A stretch of DNA of 64,000 nt, taken from positions 23,452,001-23,516,000 of the forward strand of contig CM076270.1 of assembly GCA_038380795.1 (NCBI GenBank), given 5' to 3'. Each line of letters opens with the position of its first letter. The first letter of the stretch is position 1. Below the pieces are notes generated by a model, which had not been told where the DNA came from, made no database searches, and saw only the letters and a program-made list of their open reading frames with translations. This DNA comes from Pyrocephalus nanus. Its lineage: Eukaryota > Chordata > Aves > Passeriformes > Tyrannidae. The translations under genes and the position numbers were made by a program. Positions 25,601-37,480 of this stretch are shown one piece after another.

Positions 25601-28600
25601 CACAGTGTTCAGGGAGGCCTCTTTGCCCCCCCGGACATCTCCTGCCCCTCGGGCTGGTCTGGACATCTCCTGCCCCTCAGGCTGGCCTGGACATCTCCTG
25701 CATGGGCTGGCCTGGACATCTCCTGCATGGGCTGGCCTGGACATCTCCTGCATGGGCTGGCCTGGACATCTCCTGCATGGGCTGGCCTGGACATCTCCTG
25801 CATGGGCTGGCCTGGACATCTCCTGTCCCTCGGGCTGGCCTGGACATCTCCTGCCCCTCGGGCTGGCCTGGACATCTCCTGCATGGGCTGGCCTGGACAT
25901 CTCCTGCCCCTCAGGCTGGCCTGGACATCTCCTGCATGGGCTGGCCTGGACATCTCCTGCATGGGCTGGCCTGGACATCTCCTGCATGGGCTGGCCTGGA
26001 CATCTCCTGTCCCTCGGGCTGGCCTGGACATCTCCTGCCCCTCGGGCTGGCCTGGACATCTCCTGCATGGGCTGGCCTGGACATCTCCTGCATGGGCTGG
26101 CCTGGACATCTCCTGCATGGGCTGGCCTGGACATCTCCTGTCCCTCGGGCTGGCCTGGACATCTCCTGCCCCTCGGGCTGGGGCGAGGAATCAGCTCTGC
26201 TTGCACCGGTGCTCACCGTGTTTCCCCAAGAATACAACATTTTAAAATGGTGTTACCTTTTCATTCTGTGGGCTACGTAGCAAGAGACAGTCTGATTACA
26301 AAGTGAAGGCCTCGGGTACCTGCCCCACAGGTATGCACCGGGCCACAGGCCTCTCCGTGCCTTTGCCTCAGGGATTTGTCAGGGTCAGCTCCGCTCTGCC
26401 CCCGGCCATGCAGGGCCTTGGGGACAGTCCCCTGCCCACAGGGACTGCCTGTGCCATGCAGGGCCTTGGGGACAGTCCCCTGCCCACAGGGACTGCCTGT
26501 GCCATGCAGGGCCTTGGGGACAGTCCCCAGCCCACAGGGACTGCCTGTGCCAGCGGCCCCAGGATGAGTGAGGGGAGAAGGCTCCTGTGCCCCCACAGGG
26601 CTGCTGAGGGGAGAAGGTTCCTGTGCCCCACAGGGCTGCTGAGGGGAGAAGGCTCCTGTGCCCCACGGTGCTGCTGAGGGGAGAAGGCTCCTGTGCCCCC
26701 ACAGGGCTGCTGAGGCGAGAAGGCTCCTGTGCCCCCACAGGGCTGCTGAGGGGAGAAGGTTCCTGTGCCCCACAGGGCTGCTGAGGGGAGAAGGCTCCTG
26801 TGCCCCACGGTGCTGCTGAGGGGAGAAGGCTCCTGTGCCCCCACAGTGCTGCTGAGGGGAGGAGAGCCCACAGAGCGGGGCTGGAGCTGTCGGCCAGAGC
26901 TGTGAGGAGCTGTGGAAGGGGAACCACCCTGAGGTAACCATCCCAGAAGGGGCTGAGGCGGCAGGGTGGACAGGGAGACACGGTCCGGGTCATGGGGACA
27001 TCCTGTGAGGGGGCAGGAGCCATGAGTAAGCACACGGCATGGGGGCCCAGAAGGGATGGCAGCACAAAGTGGCCACTGTAAGGGAACAGCAGCCATGGGA
27101 ACATGGCAGAGACTTCCCTGAGGCGGACGGGAATGAGGAGATGGTGAGCAAGGGGATAGAAGTGAGTGGGCAGGGACTGAGGCGAGGGGGGAATGAGGAA
27201 ACCATGAGTGAGGGGATGGGGAGCCCGGGAATGGTGAGTCAGGGGATGGTGAGTCAGGGGATGGGGAACGGAGCTCTCCTGGAGCTGGAAGGAACATCTG
27301 AGGCACTGTTTGTCTGGTCTGAACTACTCCTGCAATAGCACTTCATTTCTGCACCTCACATAAAAGTTTGCCTCTGATTTTTTTCCATATGATCTTTGTC
27401 ACTTTGTGTGCGCTCTTCCTGAAAAGCAGCAAGGGCTGAGGGAAAAAGTGTGCAGATTCCTGCCTGCTCAGTTATATTCAGTATATATGGAAACAGAAAT
27501 TCTGAAAAAGGCAAACCCCTGCCTATGGCCATCGTTCTTTGTTCAGGAATTTACAGCATTACTGAAGTCTATGGTATGGTGGTATAAAGAGTCAGTACAA
27601 TGACCCTTGCTAGTTTCAGTATTTCTCCAGAAGGCTAAATCAAAATTTCTGTTTAGAAATTCTGTAGCTTTCTACGAAATTCTATGAAAGGACAGTTTAA
27701 GAGAATGTGGGGTACTGAAGCAATTATTATTATTACAAACAATTCCTTTTTTTCATAACGTTTCCATCTGTCATATATAACACAGACAGTGTGCTTCATT
27801 TGCAAACATAACTGGCCATGTCATCTGTGGAGTGAGTAATGTTTCAAAGCCCCTTGATTGCTCAGTGTTGCTCAGATGATAATTAAAGCCCAAACTTTGT
27901 ATTTCTTCCTGGGTAAACTTTGACATTTCTGTTTCGTATCTATTAACAGTATCTTTTTCCAGAAATAAACAATAAATAAAGTGAAGTAATGCTTTATGCA
28001 GATAATACCGGGCTATTCTACATAACTTACTTAAAGTAACTCAATTTTTTCACAAGACACAGTATTGCTAGAACATGACCATTCAGGCACTAAGGATCTG
28101 TTGATTTTGAAGAAAAATGCCTTTTCATACTTGGATCAGGCTCTTACAAGTCAAAAGGTTTTCTAGACATCTAATTTCAGTTAAAATGACAAAATATTAC
28201 TTTGGTCATTTTGGTTGTAAAAAATGTAGCAATATTAGTTGCTAAACATGATTTCTGATACAATCTGAATATCCTTTATTAGAACTTAGGTGTGAAATCC
28301 AGCATCATGAATTATCCTAATTGAGGCTGGGATAGAGTTGATAGTTATCATAGGCCAGTATTTTATTAATGTGGAGCAACTCCTGGAGAAAACATTCGCT
28401 GTTCCTTCCTGTGACAAAGAGAGGAGTTAGCTAGATATATAATTCAACAGTGTTTTAACATCTTTAAATTTCATTTGGTAGAGTTTGGGTTACACTAGTT
28501 CTTCCAATTAAAAATCTCCTCTAATATATTCACTTGGGTGAAACTGATGAAAGCCCAATCCACTGAGTAAATAATTACGTTTTCTAAAAAGATAAAAGGC

Positions 28601-29893
28601 TGTCAAGCCTGTGAAAGAAGAGCTGGAATAACTTTCCAGTCTAAAACTTCCCTCTTGACTCAGCCAGATAACCTTCAAAGGAATGAAAAGCAATCAAAAG
28701 AACTTTCTCAAAGGTCAGTGCAGCCCTTACCAGCTGTCACTCCAAAGGTGAGGAAGAGGTAGTGCACACTGGAGGCATAGGCACTCAGGATCCAACCCAG
28801 GGCATTCAGCAGCCCTCCAATTATAGCTGTCAGGCGACACCCACACATGCTGATGAACAGACCAATAAAAGGACCTGTTAAAAAACATGAAAAACATCAG
28901 GCAGCTTGTGCTATTCAGTTCGTTTTCCATATTACTGCTTAAAATCGTGGAAAGGAAAATATGACCAACTGATCAAATACTGCAAGACTGTATTAAAGAC
29001 AATCAAAGTTGCCCCATGAAGGACAGACAGTTAAACCAGAGAAAAACACTGAAACTGCTGTTCCCAATGCTGATGCTGTGTGAGTGCAGGCCTTTTTCAT
29101 AAGTAACTAGAAAGTAAACATTTAATTTTGTTTTCAGTGGGATATTTTAGGCAGATCTAAACACGGCTTTTTCAGCCTTCATTTAGGGAGCCATAGGTGT
29201 GCATATACATATATATGCAACCAAATCCTCCAGATATTATTTTGGGTTGATCCAACCACAACTTAAAAAGTAACTTTTAATTCAGCTGCCAAACTGAAAT
29301 ATAAACTGTGTGAATTCAATGTTTTCTCCTCCTAAATAGAGCACAGGGAGCACCACAAACTTCACAGATAATCTGTTTCCTTAATTGTAGTGAGACCTTG
29401 AAGTCCCAGGGTTCCTTTCCTGCTCATGCTGTCTCCTGGGCTGGCATCCCTACCATCCTCCCTGTTGTTCCCTCTCTCCATCTGAATTGTAACATTTCTC
29501 CCAGTGACTTAAAAAAGGCAACTTTGTCAGCTCTGCTAATAAAATGGGAAACTAAGGAAATACTGTGGGGATGAATGGCAAAAATATTCTAAAAATCCAC
29601 GTAGCTTTGAAGTGAGTGCAGCTGAACGTACCTACAATCAGCGTAATGCCCATGCTGAGCGAGCTGACCCACGCTGTTAAGCCACGGCTCTGATTAAACT
29701 CCTCAAGCCACTCCATGTTGAGCACTCCGAGGGCCATTTGGGCACCCATGATAAGGATGTGCACCAGGAAAGAGGAAAAGACAATCATCCAAGCCCATCC
29801 TCCGTCGATGTTTGGATTGGGCTTAACTGGCTTACTTCCAACTTTTGAGTCGTCTCCAAAATCATACCCAATATCCTCTCGACTAGCATACAT
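22459..29893 (-). CDS. SLC16A14: SLC16A14 (monocarboxylate transporter 14), complete spliced CDS
   Basis: Join, reading on the minus strand: 29893-29632, 28874-28731, 24551-23559 and 22607-22459 (262+144+993+149 = 1548 nt, 515 residues plus stop; the mammalian protein is about 510). All introns are GT-AG and the phases agree at every junction. The product is a 12-helix major-facilitator-superfamily protein of the SLC16 family in the plasma membrane. Diagnostic motifs are DGGWAW at residues 30-35 (family signature before helix 1) and YFQKRRALAQGLSTTGTGFG beginning at residue 153 (helix 5 signature). A hydrophilic, acidic and serine-rich loop follows LMRPLSP between helices 6 and 7. The N-terminus MYASREDIGYDF and the run FGKVILG...SLMPVVTEDL identify MCT14 rather than MCT9 or MCT12. 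MCT14 remains poorly characterised; its substrate is not established here and it may not be a lactate carrier. Confidence 0.96.
23559..24551 (-). CDS. SLC16A14: SLC16A14 main coding exon (residues 136-466)
   Basis: This 993-nt exon carries helix 4 through helix 11. It starts after TTTTCCTAG at 24552 with GIGSGMVYLPAVVMVGQYFQ, contains the RR motif, the large intracellular loop, FAYSSFVIPFIHLPEIV, and ends at ANGISALFGPPFAG before a GTAAAAAG donor. If the donor is ignored the frame runs a further 39 residues into the intron before a stop, which is read-through and not part of the protein. Confidence 0.96.
25625..26180. repeat. 25/28-bp minisatellite, 21 copies
   Basis: Units begin with ACATCTCCTG and are either 25 bases (CATGGGCTGGCCTGG end) or 28 bases (CCCCTCGGGCTGGCCTGG or TCCCTCGGG variants). 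I count 21 copies. Coding the variants as A (25-mer), T and P (28-mers), the block A-A-A-T-P occurs three times, so the array grew partly by duplicating a five-unit higher-order block. It lies in an SLC16A14 intron. Long open frames on both strands here are artefacts of a stop-free repeat. Confidence 0.95.
26405..26552. repeat. 48-bp tandem repeat, 3 copies
   Basis: Three near-identical 48-base units containing GCAGGGCCTTGGGGACAGTC, with successive ATGCAGGG positions at 26408, 26456 and 26504. Same SLC16A14 intron as the flanking arrays. Confidence 0.95.
26560..26866. repeat. 35/36-bp minisatellite, about 8 copies
   Basis: The unit is built on CTGCTGAGGGGAGAAGGCTC followed by CTGTGCCCC(C)ACAGGG. 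Unit variants 2-4 recur in the same order as 6-8 (GGTTCC, then ACGGTG, then CCCCCAC), showing a three-unit block duplication. It lies in an SLC16A14 intron and is stop-free on the minus strand, which produces spurious long frames. Confidence 0.93.
27175..27270. repeat. Degenerate purine-rich short tandem repeat
   Basis: Imperfect repeats of GGGGATGGTGAGTCA with flanking GAATGAGGA elements. It is the fourth and least ordered array in the 25.6-27.3 kb cluster. Confidence 0.7.
28731..28874 (-). CDS. SLC16A14: SLC16A14 second coding exon (residues 88-135)
   Basis: A 144-nt symmetric phase-1 exon: acceptor TTTTTTAACAG, start PFIGLFISMCGCRLTAIIGG, end YLFLTFGVTAG, donor GTAAGGGC. It encodes helices 2-3 and the start of helix 4. 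It is too short, and phased, to appear as a long open frame of its own; the frame open across it from outside is a shadow. Confidence 0.95.
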
Positions 29894-29908
29894 TTTCTCC
29901 ACGGTATT
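29632..29908 (-). CDS. SLC16A14: SLC16A14 exon with start codon (residues 1-87)
   Basis: The acceptor is GCATTTGTTTCAG and the exon starts AATACCGTGGAGAAAATG, so 15 bases of 5' UTR precede the ATG at 29893-29891. AAA at -3 to -1 gives a good Kozak context. The ATG chosen gives MYASREDIGYDFGDD, the conserved MCT14 N-terminus. In-frame codons further upstream belong to the intron. The exon ends at SLSMGITLIV with donor GTACGTTC. Confidence 0.95.
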
Positions 29909-32900
29909 CTGAAACAAATGCAGTAAATACCTACAGAACACACAAAAAAGAGCAGACTTTGTATTTTGGCTACGGTGAATACCACAAATCCCTATCGTAT
30001 TTCACCGCTTTTATTCAGTGCGGTTCTAAAGTTAATATTGTGATTTCATTGTTCAAATGTAAAATGCTTAGAAAATTGTCCAATTAATTTATTTCTTTGT
30101 GTACCTTATTATCACGGCTGTCTGTGCAGGAGTATTTACAGGCTAAGAGTAGGCTGCATTATTCCCATGACTATAGATTCTACTTACTTTTAGGTGGCTG
30201 AGAGCACTCACTCTTCATGGGTTGACTGTGGTCACAAAAAAGACTGGTCCCTCTCTGTATTTTTCTTCACTGTGTCACCTTCTGCTGTCCCAGTAAGACT
30301 TTGTGCCTTTGTGTTCAAGTCCATAAAGCTCCGAGTAAAGAAATTAAATCCTCAAGAGGCAAGTGGATGAAGTTACCCCATCTTTTCAGAGGAAACCAGT
30401 TTTCAGATATATTTCTTCCTTAGCAGTGGCAGAACAAGAACGAAGACAGCAAAAGATAAAGAATTAGGGTTGTTGATTTTCAAAACGCTTTGCTTACATA
30501 AATCACAACAAGGGGATTGTCACCACCTCTCTGGTGAGCTTTTTAACAGAGTCAACGTGACCAGCAGTTTGCTATTATGCTTTCAGTTTCCATAGTATTA
30601 ATCCTTATAATCCTACCAAACCCAAAGAATTCCTCCAAATGGATGTCAGTGCCTATCAGAGTCAAACCGAGAGGCAGAGTTACGTGCACAGGTGGACACA
30701 GGATCAAGCCATACTTAGCTTAATTTGATTACTTCAGTTTATTCTGTTGTTACTCTAAACAAAGACTGCAACAGAATGTGAAAATAATTTCAAGACCGTT
30801 TTTAATCGATTAACATGCAAGGTGCAGAACCCAGCCTTCCCTCCATCTGATTTCTGCTGCAACAGATTGAAATATTAGCCAACTGTGGAGCACCACGTAG
30901 GTTTCCATGGAGACTAGAAATGTAACAGTACCATTTACCAGAGATGGGAATTTTTTGTCTTTCCTTCTCCAGAGAAATAAAAAAGAAACATCAGCTTCAT
31001 GACAGTTGACACAGAGAAGAAAGTTATCAAAAATTGTTTAAGAAAGCTCCTTATATATTCTGTGAACCCTCAGATGTGTTTCTGGGCTAGCTCCTCACTG
31101 CTGCAAACAGGCAGTGAATGAACTAACTCAGATTCTGTACCACATGAAAATCTGTCTTTAAATACATGAGTACATTTTGCTTCTCTCACTACCTTTCCAA
31201 ACTATTTTACTTTTTTTTCTGATTGCCAGATGAACACAGAGAGATGGCCCTGGCGAATTGCACGCTGATACACAGATGGGATCAGAGCTGACTGGGCAAA
31301 GCTGTTTCTCCCAACAGTGAACACCTGCAACCCCCCCAGCCTGGCTGTTGGGTAAGTCCAGTGCCACCTATCCTGGCACTGCAGGTACTGATGTGTACCT
31401 AAGGGCAGTTGGACATGAAGGTTCCCCCAAGAGCACCCTGATTTGCCTCATACAGTGAGCTGGAGTTAAAATATGCTGCAATGCTGGCCTCACATTTTTA
31501 CAGACAAATACTCTTTAGTGACTGAGTTTTCCCTGGCCATAATTTGGCCATGGCAGGTATTGGTGACAGGGAGGAAGAATAAGAACTTGTGTACATTTAA
31601 CACTGCATGGACAGATGAACTGGGATCAGTTGATGAGTCCACACCTGGCTGCCAGTGGAAACAGATACTGAAAGGCCTTCCAGGATTTTTCTTTCCAAAC
31701 TGAGAAAGAGGAAGAATGGGGATGGTGCTTAGAGCTCTTTCCAGAGGTCCTGCAGGGTGTTTGAGGCAGGAAGGGGAGCAGGGGAGCAAGGCAGAGCCCT
31801 GTGGGGTGCAGACTGGTTTTTTTGATGATAAAGACAACAGCCTGAGATAGCCTTAGTTACAATCATAGTTCATCCTTCCTCTACAAAGGGTAGGTCTTAA
31901 AGGTGCCATCTCAGCTCTTTCCTAATAATGCACTTGGAGCCAGATCCCCTATTGCTGTAGTTTATAGGACTGCTTGTGCAGGATTCAGCCCACTCACAGA
32001 GAGAAGACTAACTGCATAAGGGCAATAAACACAGTGAATAATCATGCTAATGGGAAAGCATGAGAAACAGCAGAATGAAGGGGAATCACAAGCTGTTGCA
32101 CATGCTCTGCCTAAGATTAATGAAAATGTATGATGGATGTTACAGTACATCTTAGGTAATGGAAGACAAAATTATGTAACTGAAGATTCAGAATTGGGAT
32201 TAAATGTGAGGCCTCACCTTTTCTCTTTTATGCTTTTGACTGGGTTCGTGCACACCTGAATCCTGATACTGGAGACAAAAATGTTCTTCTTTGGGCAGGA
32301 AATTGTCACATCTTTTACGTATTTTAAATTATTTGAAGCAAAAATAATTGACATTGAGCTACAAAGATATGGCACTCATCTTTGCAGTCTTGCTGACACA
32401 ATGGGCTTACATTGAGTATGTGCAAGTTAATGTCATGCTTGCATCAACCTCCACAAATCTGCAGAAAATGCATATATTTTCCCTTTGAACTGGATTCTTG
32501 CTTATTATTACTGTTTCACTCTTAGCTAATGTCACAGTTTCAGAGTGAATACACTCAAAAGCAGGCAAGTCATCTCCAGTAACTGCACAGACTCAGACTC
32601 TGGATAAAGCAAGGACTGGATGCCTGGATCACCTTCCCATTACTGCCTCATCGCCCCATGGCCTGTTGTGCCCAGGAGAAATGCACTTACCTGTCCTCAG
32701 CCTTCTTCCCACACCAAAACACAGCCAAAAACAGCCTCAGGAAAGGCAGAGGAGCCCAAGGGAGTCTTTGTAATTCTGAAATCCTAGAGAGCCAGGCCAG
32801 TTTCCCCAATAAGCAGGGCAGTGAAGACTCATTCACAGTAACAGTGTTTGAATACAGCCACTCACAGGGAATTGCATTTAAAGGCAGGAGAATCTGGATT

Positions 32901-33500
32901 CCTGTTTGGTCAGCTAGAGAAGACCTAGATTTTTTTTTTTTTTCAGAAAAGCTTTTAGGATTGTATGCACACAAAGCATGCAGAGCTCTTAGAAAAATGG
33001 CCCAAATAGTAGTGCCTGCAAAGATGCTGAGCTTTTTTGAAAATCTGACTCATGAGCTATTTCAGGGACAAATGCAGGTGCTGTAATAAGACCAGAGTTA
33101 GCAGCAAAACACCCAAGTTTCCTGTACTATCAGTGGAGCGATGGCTCTCTAGCCTGTAGTTGAACTAGATCATTGAAGAACATCTGATCTTGATATAAAG
33201 TCCATATGATGAGTAATTAACATACACTTGGGCAACCTCTTCTAGCATTGACTGTCCCTGTGTTAAAAGTTATAGCATAAAACCGTACTTTAAAGGCACT
33301 TCCAATGGATAACTCACAAATGCATTGTTAATACTAAGGAGTTTTGCTTTGCAATATTCCCAATAGGCGTGCCACACGTAATTATTTGTCTGCTGAAGGC
33401 ATACAGAAAAAACATTGTTAAAAACATCGTTTATTTTGGCGTTCATATGTGTTGGCAGTCTGACCTCACCTAGCCAACATGCCGAGCGTTTCAGTGGTCA
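29909..33500. other. SLC16A14 first intron (non-coding)
   Basis: The DNA between the ATG-containing exon and the CpG island shows no conserved coding segment. The 142-codon open frame at 32658-33086 runs through a poly-T stretch (phenylalanine run) and has no recognisable similarity or splice context, so I read it as chance. Confidence 0.5.
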
Positions 33501-34208
33501 GCAGCTTCACTGGAGATGTGGACACTGTCCACTCGCGCCCATCAGAGCCACGGTGGCAGGAGAGCGTGTCCAGCAGGGAACACAAACTCGGGGACATTAA
33601 ACGTTCAAAAGGCTGATTGCCAGGGTCGCAAGTTTGCACAAAGTGGGCGGCGGTTCCATTTCCAGACTGGGGGTGCTGCCCCTCCCCGGGGGCTGCTTCC
33701 TAAGCCCTGCTCAGACCTCCCCGGGCGATGCCTCGGTGCTGCCCTGCCCCGGTGCGACACACGCGTGGTGCCACGTCCCCGGGGACTGCGGATTGGCTCA
33801 GGCACTGAAACACTCTTCTCCCAAGGGAACGGGCAGCTTTCACTAGGCGCGCACCTCCGATTTGTGCAGCAGCCCGGAGACGGGGGATGCACTTTTCGCC
33901 CCGATATAACAGATTTGGGAGCTCCGTACGCTGAGCCTTCCCGCGGCACTCCAGCGCGGTTCCCCCGCACGAAACCCCGCCGGGGCTGCTCGGGGGACAG
34001 CGCAGGGCGGGGGCCCGGCCCGGCCCGGCCCGCGGGGCTGCGGCGGGGGCGGGTTGGGAGGGCGGCCCCGCCCGCCCGCCGAGCACAAAGGATGACCGCG
34101 AGTTACCCCGCTGCGGCTGCGGCATTCCCGGCTCGCCAAGGCTCCGAGGGGTCCCCGCAGCCCCCGGGCAGCCCCGCGTCCCTGTCCGTGCTGCACCGTG
34201 CCGGGACA

Positions 34209-34254
34209 GCCCAGCCCAGCCCAGCCCAACCCAACCCAACCCAGCCCAGCCCGG
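34209..34254. repeat. Pentamer repeat (CCCAG/CCCAA)n, G-rich on the minus strand
   Basis: About nine pentamers; on the minus strand this reads as successive GGG tracts separated by TT or CT. It lies about 90 bases inside the first SLC16A14 intron, downstream of the predicted exon 1 donor. Confidence 0.85.
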
Positions 34255-34345
34255 CGCGCCTTTGCCGCAGGCGGCGCGGCTGTTCCGCGGTCCCTGCCGG
34301 TGCCGGTGCCGGTGCGGGGCTCCCGGCTCCTCCCGAGGTACTCAC

Positions 34346-34450
34346 CGCGCCGGGCTCCGCCGTCCCTGCCCGCCACGGCGCCGAGCCCCGCTGTCCGCCC
34401 AGCCCGAGCCCCGAGAGCTGCCGCGCTGTCCACCTGGCCGGCCCCGCTCA
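34346..34450 (-). other. SLC16A14: Predicted non-coding exon 1 of SLC16A14
   Basis: The 3' boundary is set by a near-consensus donor GTGAGTACC on the minus strand at 34345-34337. The 5' boundary is approximate and placed about 30 bases downstream of the TATA-like element. Because the ATG exon has its own acceptor 15 bases before the ATG, at least one upstream 5' UTR exon must exist, and this is the best candidate. Confidence 0.55.
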
Positions 34451-36719
34451 GCCTCGCCCCTGCTCGCCGCCCCGGGGCTTATTTTCCATTGGAGTGCGGC
34501 ACCGGGCTGGGGCCCCCTGCCCCCCGGGCGGCTCGTCTTCTGCACCGCCTCGTCTCCATTCCCTGCAATTTCAAATCTCCACGCTCTTTCATTCCTGCGA
34601 TACCGGCTGATTCTGGTTTGGCGGAGCAGATTTGCAGTCCTCTCACATGCACACTCTTGTGGCTGAATGAAGTTTATTGCTGCACAGGTTATCGCCGGAA
34701 ATTCACATCCCAAAGAGTGAGAGGATATAGTCCAAAAAAAGCAATCAGGATCAAGATTTTAACGGCCGTCGAATTAGGTTTACTTCTCGGTTGAATTTAT
34801 GCAGCCAAACCACCCTAGGAATGAAGCTTTGAAGTTTCACTGTGTGGTACCTTATTAGTGCAATAAGTTTCAGAAAGATTCCTCCCTTAGGAGAAGAGCT
34901 GTGGAAATACATTATTTTTTCAGACCAGTATTCACAGCTCGGCTGTATCTTTCTGAATAATCTAGTGATATACACATTCTGCAGTTCATTGCTTTGACTG
35001 TTTGCAGTGAATATACCCAGGCTAAAGTGATTTTATGCCACTACACAAAACTTTCATCATCAGAGAGTCTTTATGTCCTAGCAGTGCACAGAGCAGTATA
35101 AATGAAAACTGTTCAAGAATATGTAAGAAGTACTTTGAGAGAAAACAAAATGAGGAGAGGCCAACAGGAATGTTTTAATGGTGTTATTAATGCTGTCTAT
35201 GTGCAAGACATGGTGGTACAGAATATGTTAGGATTGGTTTTAGAGGGGTTAAAATACGTGTTTGGGGCTTTTTATATTTTTTTTCTACATTTTTATTTGA
35301 CACTCTGGTCTATGTGATGTTTACACATGAAAATCTCAGCTATTTTTTTAATTTAAAAAATATGCTGCTCCATTGTGTGTTTAGTCTATCAAATATATCA
35401 TTATGAAACACTTCTATGTGGGTTAGATTCAAGTGTTTGGCACACTATGGGCTGTTGCTATGGCTTCAATCTTTACATAAAACTTACACTACTTTGCATT
35501 GTAGTCTTCAAAAAATAATCCTTTCCCACAATAAACAACTGGATGACTGTCAGAGACTTTATTTCTGCTTCACAAAGAAAACTAGATTTGCCATTTTCCA
35601 AGCTATGACACCGCATTGCACATGTGTGTCATTCTGAAGTACACCTATTCCTTGGTTCCTTTGTGTTTTACAGAAGTACCCTGCCCAACACTGGATGGGC
35701 ATTTGTATCCCAGAATGCAGCTTTGGCATTAGCTTTTTGTCTGGAGTCTGGTTTCTTAAAAGGTATAAAGCTAGGGACTTGAAATTTGCTGCTTCTTGAC
35801 TGATGTTATTACTCGAGTTTGAGACACGTGTATTTGCATTTGTGAATTATCTAACATGCTAACATCCTTTATTAACCTGCCACAGAAAGAGATTTGACTG
35901 GCTGTTAACCCCACGTTGCCCCCAGTACCTGAGATGCCGCCTGGGTGCCTAAATCCTTGTGCCAACAGAGGTTTGATGTGAGGGAGAATTCACTTAGCTG
36001 TGTCATAGTGCTTCAGCAGTTCTGCCTCATGTGTCACTGTGGCTCTGGGCTATAAGCCTGCATTTATGTTGTCTCCTGGGAAGGTGAGTAAATAAGGACC
36101 TACTTGAATTTTAACCATTAAGTTGTGCAGGTCTAGCAGCAAGGGTACAAATTATGTTCAGTGAGGAAAAAGTATGTTTTGTGAGAATGGGAAAGACAAT
36201 TCTGCAGCTTTTGGCAAGGATGAATAAGGTGCCTGATGCAGTAAAATAAGAGGTAAACCAAGTCTGACAGACTCTGGTGCCGTAGAAATCATAACTGTAT
36301 AAAATGCTTGGACTGCAAGCAGAGTAACCCCAGCTGAAAAGGAAGGGTGTTTTACTAGTCCCTTAAACATAATGGTAATTAGATGTCATAATGTAACTTA
36401 AAAGCAGAGAGGAATTGAGGGAGAGAGGGAGGAAGGCAGGAGTAGGAGGAATTGATAACTCAATTTTGTTTGTTATCCAGGGGGCACTTTGGTGGCGTAG
36501 TCATTGAAGTGGTGTTTGGAAGGGGTCTCAGGGCTCCACCCTGTCCAAGCCGTCCCCTGGGAGCAGGACTGTGACCTGTGGTGTTTGAGGTCAGCCATGG
36601 TTTGCCCAACCTGGCTGGGAAAGCCTGGGCAGCCTTTCCAGGCAGCCTGTTCTGTGCAGCACCACCCCTGCACACTCACATGGATCCAGTCACAACCCCA
36701 TGGACCTGGCTTCAGACCT

Positions 36720-37480
36720 TTGCTCCTTGTTTTGCCTTTCACTGTTGCTGGCACGAGTCCAGCTCAATGATCTTTGCTGCTCCCCTCCGGGTAGTTTTAG
36801 GTCGTTATCAGATCTCCCCTTATTTTCTTCTTTGCCGGGCAAACCAAGCCCAGCTTCTTCAACATATCTTCACAGGCTGTAAGCCATTTACCATCTCATC
36901 AGCCCCCTGCATGTCCCTCTACTGTTTCTTGAAATCCTTCTTGAAGTGGGGAGCCCTGAACAGGACACATTATCCCAGGTGTGTCCTAATTAGCACTAAA
37001 TAAAAAGGAATAATAATTTCTATTCATCTGCTGTCCATGCTCCCTTCCCAGTGTAGCTCAGTATATGGTTCACTTTATTCACAGTGAAAACACCCTGTTG
37101 GCTCATGTCCAGCTGAGTGTCCCCTGTGACAGCCACATGCTTTCCAGCTGCTGCTCTGAGCCTGCACTGGTGCCTGGCACTGCCCAACTCCTCGTTAAAC
37201 TTCATGAGGTTTCTGCTGACCCGGCTTTTAAGTTTCTCAAAGGCCTCTCAACTCAACCTCTGCTGCTTGGTTTGAAAACCACCCCCTCTAAGTTAATACT
37301 GTCTGAAAATCCAAGTTACTGACACCAGGATTGACTCCAGACTCTTTTGTTTGTACTGGTCACCAACTAAACATCAACCCCTTGATTCCTCCTCTTCAAG
37401 CCCAGCAATCCATCCAGTTTTACCCATCTAGCAGTGAGTTCATCCAGACCATACTCTTCAGCTTTGCCTCACCCTGGGCT
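36720..37480 (-). mobile_element. CR1 LINE fragment (antisense, about 750 bp)
   Basis: On the + strand the text runs in the order expected for antisense CR1: CAAACCAAGCCCAGCTTCTT, then GGGGAGCCCTGAACAGGACA, CCCAGGTGTGTCCTAATTAG, TTGGCTCATGTCCAGCTGAG and CTCGTTAAACTTCATGAGGT. It is strongly diverged with many indels, so old. It is the largest transposon remnant in the window. Confidence 0.85.

Larger units (their letters stand above)
33500..34560. promoter_or_regulatory. CpG island / SLC16A14 promoter region
   Basis: About 1 kb of dense CpG with GC boxes, sharply bounded by AT-rich DNA. It lies upstream of SLC16A14 on its transcribed side. On the minus strand it holds a CCAAT box (CCAATGG, 34492-34486), an AAAATAAG TATA-like element just downstream (34485-34478) and a strong splice donor CGCG|GTGAGTACC at 34346/34345. 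This arrangement predicts transcription from about 34.45 kb. The long + strand open frames here (for example 33516-34610) are compositional. Confidence 0.75.

Noticed and set aside
25430..26306. Open frames up to 290 codons on both strands with a repeated 25-residue pattern
   Set aside because: The 25-bp minisatellite has no stops and returns to frame every three units, so the peptide repeat is an artefact.
26273..27306. Minus-strand frames of 222-312 codons, proline- and serine-rich
   Set aside because: They arise from the 48-bp and 35/36-bp minisatellites inside an SLC16A14 intron, with no splice or start context.
32658..33086. 142-codon + strand frame
   Set aside because: It reads through a poly-T run and lies in the SLC16A14 first intron with no homology.
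33516..34610. 364-codon + strand frame and several overlapping frames
   Set aside because: The GC-rich CpG island lacks stops by composition; overlapping frames on both strands are equally open, and the region fits a promoter for the minus-strand gene.
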